From Haliotis asinina (taxonomy: Eukaryota > Mollusca > Gastropoda > Lepetellida > Haliotidae), in contig NC_090291.1 in assembly GCF_037392515.1 (NCBI RefSeq), positions 18,627,501 to 18,691,500 on the forward strand: a stretch of 64,000 nucleotides of DNA. The letters are read 5' to 3'. Made by a program: the position numbers and the translations under genes. The notes beneath the pieces were generated by a model. That model was given only the letters and a program-made list of their open reading frames with translations. It was not told where the DNA came from and searched no databases. Positions 41,701-52,412 of this stretch are shown here, piece after piece; position 1 is the stretch's first letter; each line of letters starts with the position of its first letter.

Positions 41701-43774
41701 TCACACAATCAACCCTGTCACAGTAAAACTGCAGACCCTTCTAAAGAAACTGGGGACCTTTCCTGATGTTGATTCCTCAGTAGCAGGACATCTATGGGAT
41801 CAGTTCAACAGTTACTATCGGACCCTTCCAATGGCAAAAATTCCAATACAAACATCAACACATGATTTCATTAATTACAAACAACAATCATTGCACGCAA
41901 TTCCAATAATTCTAAGAAATAACAAACAATTTGCTTCATGATACAGGGCAAAGAACCAATTAAATGCTGGTAGCACATGTGTGGCCTATTTTTCTTGCAT
42001 ATTAAGCAAGCTCTGAAACTTCGTGAAAAAACTTTGAAGAACAATTCTGATTTCTAAAAAAACATTAGGAGTCAATTACAGGAGTAGAGTTAGAGTAGGG
42101 GAGGCTGTATAAGGGATTCTTCCATAGGTTAGGGATGATTGTTCACACAACAATATTCACCTATACATCATACAAAACAAATGGATGTTCGCCTGAGCAC
42201 TTGTTCTTGAAACATTTGAAGCCTGAAGAATTCTGAGCTAACCTGCTTTGTGCGTTTCACAACTATCTTTTATCAACAAAATAGGCCACAACTAAAAACA
42301 TCAATAAAGGAATCCACACGTTTTTCACAGATAACTTGACGCTTTCATGCAACACTTGAGATCACTAGTTTAAAAATAGCTTTAAACTATCACCTCATAT
42401 TTTTAAAGTCCTTTTTTTTTTGAGAAATGAAATTATGGTGAAAAACCTACGCCACAATAAAGAACATGATGATCAGTAGCTTAGAAACTGTTATGTACAG
42501 CTACAATCCCAACTGCAGTCCACTCCCTTTACCTCACTGTCACATGACTGCCTGGGGAATATTGTGCAATTTATGAAAAAGTTTCAACCTCAAATAACCA
42601 ATTATATCAATTTCAAGTGTATTTTGTAAAAAATGTGTGAATTAGTATACTTAGTACATCTACAGGCCAGCTTATTTTCAAATGTTTCCTTGTTAGTAAA
42701 ATTGTTTATAATGGCTTCAGAGAAGAATCAGCACGTTCAGAAAGTATAAAGCTTTCACAGCCACGAGAACAGAGTAGGTTCGTTGAGGGTATGATTCAGT
42801 TTTGTCAGTGTTGTTATATTCTTCAAAAATGAATCAGTGAATCATGACGTTTTACTGACTGAATTAACATCATTTCCAATATCAAGAAGTTACTGTGACA
42901 CTAATATAACATATCCATATTTACAGTACACTTTCATAATTCAACAAATCTGAAGATGCCTAGATAAATACAATTAATATTGGAAGGAGTTACGCAAAGA
43001 TATTAGGTTATTATTTTTAGAATCACCACTATCCATGTATAATGTTTTTGCATCAGTGTACACACACAGACTCAATGCCGCTAGGAAGAGTCTTATGCCC
43101 ATGTACCCTTCAGCTTTTTAAAAAAAACATCAAATCCATTTTATCAGCAATTGCTGCCAGCAGTGATGGATTTGACTACTTCAAGGTTGAAATGTTTGTT
43201 CCACAAACCAAATGGAAAAAATACTAAAATAATAAAAAAAATTTTCTGGGCCAACAGTTCAAGCAACAGTCAGACAGTGCAGAAATATCTGCTTGAGTGA
43301 AAAAGGGACTGATTGTGCTGGGTTAAGCTGCTTGGGACAATATTCCAGGTATATCACAGATTAAGAGTAATTGGAAGAAAAGATCTGTGGCAATGCAGAT
43401 CTTAGATGATCAGCATTTCAAAGAAATGCACAAAAATTCATATGATGCTTATCACCTAGAATCACAATCAGGGCAAATCAGTAAAAGATATTTTTGGACC
43501 TGCCCAAGGTATGCAACACTGTACAATGAATTGCAGCATCTCTGACTATTGTGCAACATGACCCCATCCTCTTCACTGTCAAGGGTTATGTCCCTTCAAA
43601 AACAATTCTTTTTTTGTTTGGTTAAATATGGAAACAGACTTGGCAGTGTGACAAATAAGCTGTCGTCTGAAGTTAAATAGCTGAGACATTTTTATGATCA
43701 AAACCTTAGCAGTGAAAGAAGGAGTGAGCTGTTCTGTCTCAGTTTTAACTGGGAAAAGAGCAAGGAGATGCACT

Positions 43775-44195
43775 TCAAAGATGTGTAAGTTTCACGTGAA
43801 ACCCACAACCCTGTTGCCTGAAGCGATGAATATTACAGATGTGCAGGTTTCAGGTGAAACCCACAAGCACATTGCCTAAGGCAATGCATGTCACAGAAAT
43901 GTAGGTTTCAGATTAAACTTGCATTAATGTTTTCAGGTGAAATCCAGAAGTTTGTTGTCTGAAGTAATGCATTTCACAGATGTGTAGGTTTCAGGTGAAA
44001 CCTACAAGCATGTTGCCTGAAGCAATCAATATCACAGACGTGTAGGTTTCAGATAAAACCCACAAACACATTGCCTGAAGCGATGCGTGTTACACACATA
44101 CACGTTTCAAGTGAAACCCACAAGCACATTGTCTGAGGAGATGCATGTCACTGACATGTTGGTTTCAGATGAAACCCACAAGCACACTGCTGGAA
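43775..44195. repeat. 60-bp tandem repeat with embedded palindrome
   Basis: There are about seven imperfect units. A typical one holds gatgtgtaggtttcaggtga, aacccacaagcacattgcct and gaagcaatgcatgtcacaga. Each carries GGTTTCA-GG-TGAAACC or a variant; one near 43788 is a perfect 14-base palindrome GTTTCACGTGAAAC. It lies 370-790 bp beyond the Derlin-1 stop codon and could be part of its 3' UTR. Confidence 0.8.
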
Positions 44196-44566
44196 ACATC
44201 ATTGGACTTAGGAAAGAACCACAATTTCAACCCAAAATCCATTGATACAATAGACCTCAATGACTGATAGCAAGATAGGCTATATCTTGCAAAACAGATG
44301 ACAAAATGAAGATTTCATTCTGTTCCAAAGAAATTAACCACTACCCGTTACATTTTACAATTTCCTAAAATATCAATTCAGAACTTCTGTTTCAAAACAA
44401 TACAGGGACTTTGTCCATTTTTCAAAATGACAGAACAACAGTCAATATAATTGATACCCTTACTGGTATTTCGGAACCATAAAGATTGTTTATATCCATT
44501 CATTTGTGACAATGTCTACTCATTCCTGGGTTGGGATATCAGATTTCATCAGTTATTAATTTTCAT

Positions 44567-47500
44567 TCAGTTTCCGCCCAAGTTTTGACCTCGTCCCCAA
44601 TTATGACCCCTGGGGTCATCACGGCCATCATCTTGTCGCCGTCTGCTTGATGGGGCCATTCCAAATCCTGCAACGCCCCCTCTCCTGTTGGGAAAGTAAT
44701 TGTATCTGAAAGGAGAAAGATGTTACATGTGTATATGTAGCTAAGATATAAATTCAGTAAATATATTATGACAATTTGCCATCCATGAAATTCGACCCCA
44801 TTGTAATATCTTATCTCATCTAATTTCAATGAAAATTTGCAACGTACGATCAGAATTTGAATGAAAAGCTACTCATTCTTCAATTTCCTGCTACTTACAC
44901 TTCCATGTATTACTATTCACATACTATGCATCACTATTCACAGCTCCATGCATCAATATTCATACCTCAATGCATCAATATTCATACCTCCATGTATACC
45001 TATTCACATTTTGAGGCATCACTATTCACAGCTCCATGCATCACTATTTACACCTCCATGCATCACTATTCAGACATCACTGATCACACTTCCAAGCATC
45101 ACTATCCCCCACTCCATGTGTCAGTATTTATACTTCCATGCATCACTATTCACAGCTCATGTATCACTATTCACAACTCCATATATTTCTATTCAGACAT
45201 CACTATTCACACATCAATATTCACACCTTCATATATCATTATTCACACTTCCTTGCATCACTATTCACACTTCCTTGTATGGCCGACAATTCACACTCCA
45301 ATGCACCACTGATGTTTCACACACACAATTACAATTTAACAAACAGATTTGTATACAGCTACTCACAGAAACTGTGGCACACTCAAGAGCCTGGCTCCAC
45401 CGAAGTCCTGAGGGTACTTGAACATAAGGAAGAAGTAGAGATGCCCCACAATGATGCCAATCAGCTCCAACATTCCTCTGCAAAAGTTACCGGTAATATT
45501 GTCTCTGTATCCATTTAAACTCTATTATCTTATGGTACAACAGAAATATGTGTTTCACGAATAAATATTTGGGTTCTAGGATTTACTTTAGGAATTTTTC
45601 TCCAGAAACAAAAATTGGAGGTAGACAGACAGACATAGATGCTGATCCACTTTACAAGGGAGGTAAGACAAGGATTCAGCATCAGGAACATTGATGAAGG
45701 CTACTCCAGAACTTCTGGCAAGATCTAAGTACTGTATGAAAGAACTCCAACCTACCCATCAGCAATGATCATGTTGAAGGCCAGGAGGACCCAGGGCAGG
45801 TACATCGCCTGTAGATACAGGAACATGACATGCATCATGAGGCTAGACACAGTAAAGACACTGCATGTTACCATGACAACTTGACCATATGAACATGGCA
45901 AATGTTAATGAATACTATATTATCCCATCTTCATAACTGTCCATATGGTTGTCATGTAAATTTGTGTAAAAGTACATGGGCACTATATCATAAAATATTG
46001 TCACATAGTACTGAAAAATGTTAAGAAAAGCACTGTGCCCTTCTGGAACCTGGGGCCTCACAAAGGGACAATGACGATCCTAACTTTCATACCGTAGTTT
46101 ATATGGTTTAACCAGTGTAACAAACTCCCACCTGACCATCCGGGACAGTTACCAGACCAGTTATCTAGCAGAAATTTTGGGGAGTTTACAACAGTGGTTT
46201 AACACAGGCTTACAACACTCATAGTGACTTATTTCTACTGTCAAACAGGGCTCTTGAACATGCTTTAACCCGATGGAGTTTTTTTAGGCGCACATTTTCA
46301 TAAAAGTTTGAAAAGTAAACATTGTGTGAGTATGTGCTCACATGGTCCTGGATCTGAGTATGGCTATAAAAAAAAGTATAAATTACACAGAAATGTAGAA
46401 TATTAAATTTCCTATCCATTGGTATAAATATAACGTGATAACTGCAACTACCATGGCCGCTTGAGAAACAGACACAGGTAAATGTTGTCCAAAAACTTTG
46501 TAGGTATTAAAAAACAGTACATTTCTCCATTTTTTATCGTGCAGCGATAAAGCACTGTGCCATGTTTTTTCTTATTTGGCATCTTTACAGAACTACAGAC
46601 TATGAGAGAAGAAAATACAGTTTGATATCTGAAGGGAACAACATAAGTGTATTCTGAAATATATTTATGTGCTAATGCATGGCATTATATGCACAATATT
46701 AAAAATGATCCCCAATAAATGTCCAAAATGGATTGTCTTCTATCACATCAAAAGCCAACAGAGTGTCTGTGCATGTATCAAGATAACGGTGCATAAGTCA
46801 GCACAAGGTCAATGTAACTCAGATCACATGGAGAGAATTTTTTGTGGATATTCTTTTGACAAAACATGAAATTAATGGTTTTAACAATTGGAATAGTGTC
46901 CAGAATATATCAACAATTAGTTTAACTGCGTATGTTTTTGTTATCAACACACACACCTGTTTGGCACTAATTTTTTTAATGAAAATGAAAAACAGTATTT
47001 CACAGCACCTGAATATCTATTGAACATTCATTTAAGATATAAATTATTTTGTAATTTTTTCTTATTCTGATTATGTAACTATTTCTCTTCATAAGTATGC
47101 AATGAAAGTACAAAAAGATTGCTTTTTTTGGTACTGAACTACCAGAACATGGACGTACAGTTTGTCCAATTTAAGACATGACTGAGTTTATACATGGCTT
47201 GTACATTTATCACCAGCTCTACAATCCAGCACGCCGTCTAAATCGGACTATGTCTTCAGTCCCCATGAGTGCCGGTTTAGACAGCTTCCACTGTATTTTT
47301 AAACAATTTTCGTATAAATATTGTTTGAGTTAGATATTTTTTAGATATTTTGCCATCATAATATGTTTTATTTGAATTTTAATTAATTGTATAACTGTAT
47401 TATCGAAAACACTGACAATGAATCAGAAAACTTTTTTGACAAACTCGCATCTGGTCAATCAATACTCATAACTGTTTTGTCTATAAAAATGACACAAACA

Positions 47501-50500
47501 AATTCAATGAACAAGACAATTCTTTTTAACAAGAGTGTGTACACATTTCATAAAATGAATACATCATTTTCAGTAATATTAACAGTCTTACTTATAAGGT
47601 TGAATTAAATCACTGTTTATGAACCTGTTCATATGAAACTGCAATATTAAATCTGTCCCAATGTACTGAATATTGTACTCACAGGAACTAAAGCACATGT
47701 TGCAGTAATGGCTACATGTGACCTCCTAACACTTGTGTAAAGGCTTAAAATGTGCACTTTAGTTTTGTCTGAGGTAATAGTGGATGGTATCAAGAAACAG
47801 GAAATTTCCAACAAAATTCAGATCTGTGATGTATATTTGTATGCGTGACACATTTAGAATTTTACTGGACCTAAAAGTGAGGGTTGAAGAGGAAGGACAT
47901 ATATATTCGGATTATTCCTGTGGCACCCAGGGGGTTAACAGCATGCTAATACAAATCCAAACTACAAGGAATTTTAGATGTGATCAGTGACACAGAAAAA
48001 AGATCTCAGCACTGTAGATCTGTTTAGTCAAATTCATTGTTAAAGCTTTCACCCTGCTGGAATAATTTTACCATCCAAAAAAATCTGAATATGTGACCCC
48101 CTTTCTTCTCCATCATGTTTGTTTGACTACACAAACCAACCAGACAACTATGAAATTACGGGAATGATCAAAAGACACTTGATTCTTCTCTTTCAAATTT
48201 AACAACTCTTTCTGCACTAATAGTTGAATAACAGTAACCTGATAAATAATTGGGTCCAAACCTGACAATACAGTGATCAATATATTGTTAACAATGATCC
48301 AGGCTGTCAGAGTAATAAGACATGTAATACACCAAATCGTTGAACCTGACCTCCAATTTAGCCATCTCTTATAACCATTCCTGAAATGACCACCGAGACT
48401 ATATATGGAGAAGGGAATATTGAGTGAGTCCTACCTTGAAGCGAGTGCCAAACCAAAACGTGACGATGGTATCCTTATTGAGCTGGCACCAGACATACAG
48501 GACACTTAGCACCATTGGATCCATAAGAAGCTGGAAGACACCAGCAACCACTTAAAAGATGTATCTGAGGTTCAAGACGTACTGTTCTTCCAAGGGAAAA
48601 TTCCCATAGAATCAACATTAACTGGGCATATGCCATTAAAGATAAATGTGTGTGTGTGCGTGAGTTTAGTTCTATGTCGCACTCAGCAATATTCTAGCTA
48701 TATGGCAGCTGTCTGTAAATAATTGAGTCTGGACCAGACAATCCAGTGCTCAACAGTATGAGCATCGATCTAGTCTACACAATTGGAAATTATGACACGT
48801 GTCAAGGAAGTCATTGAACCTGATCAATCAGTCCCGCTAGTCGCCCCTTGCGACAAGCACAGTCGTCTTTCATGGCAAGCATGGGTTGCAGAAGATCTAT
48901 TCTACTCTGGACCTTCACAGGTCATTCCAGTTAACAGCTGTTTAAGAGGGATTTGCTGCAGATTGGGGCGACATTTGACCTGAGAGCAGGTGAACCATCT
49001 TTACATTTATAAATTAAAAAAATAAAATTTGAGTTAGAAACTTGTGAAACAAAAATTAGAGCCGACAAAGCAATTTCAATTTCATGACTGTGGAATGCCA
49101 AATGTACAACTTACCATCAGACCAGACATCAGTCCAATGATCTGTCAGCTGGTTAAGGAACATTATTTCCCAATTGGTCTTGTGTGATACATATTTACAT
49201 AATAACTATCAGCTACTACAAACACTAAAATAATAATCATCATCTATATATTTACACCTCAATTATCATCTACAAATCACACAAATCATCATCATTGTCA
49301 TCAAAAGGATACAGTTAGGCAAACCCAGTTGAATATGAGCATGAACAGGTAATCAGCTGGTTTTCCATCAAACACCCCTGAAATGTACAAGAACACATCA
49401 AAGAACTTCAAAAACAGATTGATAGATCTGAAGTTAAATATCAAAGGCTAAACCATATTGTCAAACATTACATGTACATGTTCAATATCTACAAAAATAG
49501 TAACATCATAACAATTTTGATTAAGCAATAAGACAGTTATAAGGTAAGATTATGAAACATATATAAACATGATAAACATTTTCCTTTATTGTGAAATTTT
49601 GACTAAACAGCAGCCTGACCAAAACATAGAAGTAGCCAGTGGGTAAAGACATAAATTTATGCATTAAGTGTGTAGATAAAATCTTTTTTTCATTATAATG
49701 TTATAAAGTCGTGCCCCATTTATCCGAACCTCAGATATCCGGAAAACTCACCTTCCGAACGAAAATTCCATACAATAAATTCACAATGTTGTAAAATTAC
49801 TCACCTATCCGGAAATCCGGTTTCCATAACCGTATGGTCATTTTCAAAGACAAAACACTAAATTATGTGCATTTTTGTCTCGTATATCCGGATGGCTGAG
49901 CACCTGTATGTTTACACACGCGATTACCGAGGGCCTTTTGTGCCGTAACATAGAAGTCGGCAGTCTTTGAAGCGTGAGAAGATTAATTACCTCTGAGTAG
50001 CAAGGTGACACTGAGTTAATTTTGAGGTGTGTCAGTTTGTTGGTCACTACAATTATTAATTGTAGTTGGATATTATCCAATCAAATGAGGACCCACAAGT
50101 AGACATGGCCTTGTCCGAACTTCACGATTTACTACGATCTTGTGCACAAGTTGCAACTGTGACTGTTACTGCCGATGATCTTGTGAATGTCGACAGTGAC
50201 GAACTGACTGACAAAGTCCTCTCGCTTTTCTACACAGCCAGTGCAAAAGGCTATAATTGATTTCTTCAAGCAAGCATAACTACATGAACAGGTATGAGAC
50301 ATTGTATGCACTGATATTTGTGTATGTGTACCGTCATCAATAAAGATTGTGTCTGATGCCTACTATGTTTGTTTCTTTGTACGTTTCTTATACATATGGT
50401 CCGTGATTCAGATATCCGAAAATTCGCTTATCCAGACAATTTCAATGAAAACACAAGTGTTTGGATAAATGGGGCACGACTGTATATCATATATGATGTT

Positions 50501-51497
50501 GTTCACGGCAAATCTTTGACATTGATAATTATTTATGATTCGTCCCATTGATAGTATTTCAGATTTATGATTTTTTATTTCTTTCGACAGCTCTGCAGTG
50601 TAAGTGGGTGAGATTTATAAGGGATCTATAGAAAATCATACTCTCAGAACAAACAAGGACTTTGATTTCAAACAATGATAGTATGGTTTATGTACAATGT
50701 TAAACAATGTACACAATTTACCTGTTTCCAGTCTGGTAGAATATGAATACAAGAAATAGAGATTCATCAAAAAGTGAAATCCTCGTGGACCTGATATTGG
50801 GTAGTACAGTACAGCAGTCAAGGGTCTCCATATCTGTAACACAGAAACAAACATTCTGTCAGGATCTGGAAAATACCCCATTTTCATTTGTCAGTCAGAA
50901 ATTTTAAATCACAATAAGCTGTTTTCATACTAGATAACAGCTTATTTGATATTTGATGTGAAATTTTACATTATTATCAACATGATCAAGTTGAAAAGAC
51001 AACTTATGAAGGCAAACTTACAAATCGATAATATTTTGAGATAAGCAGCAGACTGATATTAATACCAGCAATCATGGTGATGCACAAAGAGTAGCACAAA
51101 CATAACAGGATGAAGCTTGCCTGATAAAGTTGAAATGATCTACAAGAATTTAATAACAAATATTGTCCATAAAATGTCAGTCTTCTTATTTACTCAACAA
51201 CTTCTAGAATGCAAACAAGAGACTTGAACATGTTGAAGAGGGTGAAGATTATGATATTCAGCTCGTGATGAAACATACATATATATATTCCAAATAATCT
51301 GCGCACTCAAAATGAAACCATCATTACAACAACCCTACCTGGAACCTGTAAATGAACGGTTCGAATTGAAGAATGAACCAGAGAGGGCTCAATATACCGA
51401 GCTTTCCAACCAATGGCACAACAACCGAACCTGTGAACCAGTATCTTGTCATTTGTGGTATGCTACGATACCAGTCTCCAATGTCACTAGATGCCAT
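44567..51497 (-). CDS. DERL1: Derlin-1, complete, 8 exons, 253 aa
   Basis: Exons in coding order: 51339-51497, 50722-50833, 49313-49377, 49115-49141, 48435-48530, 45756-45808, 45367-45477, 44567-44705 (stop TGA). All introns are GT-AG and the phases join to 762 nt. Derlin-1 is an ER membrane rhomboid pseudoprotease that helps move misfolded proteins to the cytosol for proteasome degradation. Seen here: SDIGDWYRSIPQMTRYWFTG at the N-terminus, WRPLTAVLYYP with the family WR motif (W55-R56), NLYFLYSYSTRLETGVFDG, NKDTIVTFWFGTRFKAMYLP, GHLYFFLMFKYPQDFGG with the GxxxG-like rhomboid helix, and the C-terminal p97/VCP-binding SHP box W244-GRGQN-L250. Human Derlin-1 is 251 aa. Exon 4 is only 27 nt. 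The start is in good context (aaaATGG). Confidence 0.96.
44895..45310. repeat. 22-bp minisatellite in the last Derlin-1 intron
   Basis: About 17-19 imperfect units of tccatgcatcactattcaca plus two bases, some shortened to 14-15 bases. It nearly fills the 661-bp intron between exons 8 and 7. The forward-strand open stretches across it are a repeat by-product. Confidence 0.9.
48240..48400 (-). mobile_element. SINE-B, strongly decayed, reverse
   Basis: The order aaataattgggtccaaacc, gatcaatatattgttaacaa and gttgaacctgacc follows the SINE-B complement, with many changes. It ends 35 bp from Derlin-1 exon 5. Confidence 0.45.
48661..48923 (-). mobile_element. SINE-B, near full length, in Derlin-1 intron 4
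   Basis: On the forward strand it runs from tgagtttagttctatgtcgc through gagtctggaccagacaatcc to ggaccttcacaggtc. Both ends are present. Confidence 0.85.
49706..50482 (+). mobile_element. pogo/Tigger-like element, internally deleted, 777 bp
   Basis: Inverted ends (A/C)AGTCGTGCCCCATTTATCC face each other at 49706 and 50482, each bordered by TA (49704-49705, 50483-50484). Repeated TATCCGGA/TATCCGAA phrases near both ends are typical of Tigger-type elements. An open frame at 50066-50260 (VTADDLVNVDSDELTD) could be the C-terminal remnant of its transposase. No DDE core is present, so it is non-autonomous. It lies in Derlin-1 intron 2. Confidence 0.75.
51022..51120 (-). CDS. Candidate 99-nt in-frame cassette exon in Derlin-1 intron 1
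   Basis: On the coding (reverse) strand an acceptor tttatcag and a donor gtaagttt frame 99 nt, an exact multiple of three. In the required phase 0 it reads 33 codons without a stop: ASFILLCLCYSLCITMIAG, then INISLLLISKYYRF. It would add a hydrophobic helix between Q53 and I54 of Derlin-1. I know of no Derlin with such an insert, so this may be chance; transcript reads would decide. Confidence 0.25.
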
Positions 51498-52412
51498 TTT
51501 TGTCTAGATATTTAACCGCGAGTGCTCGATCAAATGTTGTTTCTCTTCAGTGTGAGAGCAAATGAGACAGGCTTCAAAATAATTCTAAATCTACGTGGCC
51601 TTCGCACAGTAACTTGCAATTCACTCAACGTGAACGGAAGTAATATGAAGTGATATTTTCCAAACAACAGATTCTTAGAAACCTCGACTTTGCACATTCC
51701 ACCAGAATTATTTTGAAAGCATTATAGCATTTCTGAGTAATAATAATGCTTGAAGATTAAATCAAATATTTATTATGTTTCTTTAGTCCCGATGAGAAGC
51801 AGTGGGGATCATGATTAATGTGAAATATTTCTTATTAGTTGTAAGAACAGGCTACGTAAGTATTTCTAAAAGACAAACGTACACACGGAAATTTAATTTT
51901 GACAAATTCTGTACGAAAGGATGGTTAGATTAATTTGGGATCGGATCACATTTCGGATTATAAGTCAAATAACAGAAGTCAGTGCTATGTAGTGAATGTA
52001 AAGCATAGACAGTTATATGGTTAATATTTCCATTGTTATGCCTTAATTCGTTTTTGGAAAATTTGTAGTTAACCATCAAAACAAACGCGCCATATTGAAA
52101 AACATGTTCAATCACATCAAACACAGAATTTGACAATCAACTGGTTTATTCAAGAAAAAACTGACTTCCCGTGTTAAGAAATCGGTAGACCATTGATCAC
52201 GCAGGGGATATACCACGAATACAAGGCCGTAAATTTCCAAGACGTCCAAGGAGAAGGAAACAATCATGTTCGTTCGTGTTGTCAATGACAGTCCTGGGGA
52301 TGCAGTGTTGTATTGAATCTTTTCACATGTGACAGCGATGGGTAAATGATGCAAAGTGGACATTCGACGTGCACATAACAGAACTGACCAGAAGGCAAGA
52401 AGAACATTCAAG
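51498..52412. promoter_or_regulatory. Shared divergent promoter region of Derlin-1 and TBC1D31
   Basis: These 915 bases separate the two start codons, which point away from each other. No TATA box is placed convincingly. Motifs seen are an ACGTGGC site at 51593 and an ETS-like CGGAAGT at about 51636. A 154-codon reverse-strand open stretch at 52112-52576 overlaps TBC1D31 exon 1 and shows no family features. Confidence 0.6.
51593..51599 (-). promoter_or_regulatory. XBP1/ATF6-like element GCCACGT
   Basis: The reverse strand reads GGCCACGTAG, containing the ACGT-core motif bound by XBP1/ATF6 in unfolded-protein-response genes. It lies 96 bp upstream of the Derlin-1 ATG. Vertebrate derlins are induced by ER stress, so the place fits; binding is inferred. 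Confidence 0.35.

Larger units (their letters stand above)
38535..44566. other. Intergenic region between hydrolase and Derlin-1
   Basis: I recognise no gene on either strand. It is AT-rich, with a (TG)n at 38702 and the 60-bp palindrome-bearing array at 43775. On the reverse strand its right part is expected to include the Derlin-1 3' UTR. AATAAA hexamers on that strand occur at 41054-41059 and 40893-40898, but they are far away and unproven. Confidence 0.5.

Noticed and set aside
44563-44829. 88-codon reverse-strand open frame at the Derlin-1 end
   Set aside because: It is a different frame from the spliced Derlin-1 last exon, which gives the expected SHP-box C-terminus.
44857-45518. Open frames of 126-186 codons with HHYSQLHAS-like repeats
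   Set aside because: They read through the 22-bp minisatellite on the strand opposite Derlin-1 in all three frames.
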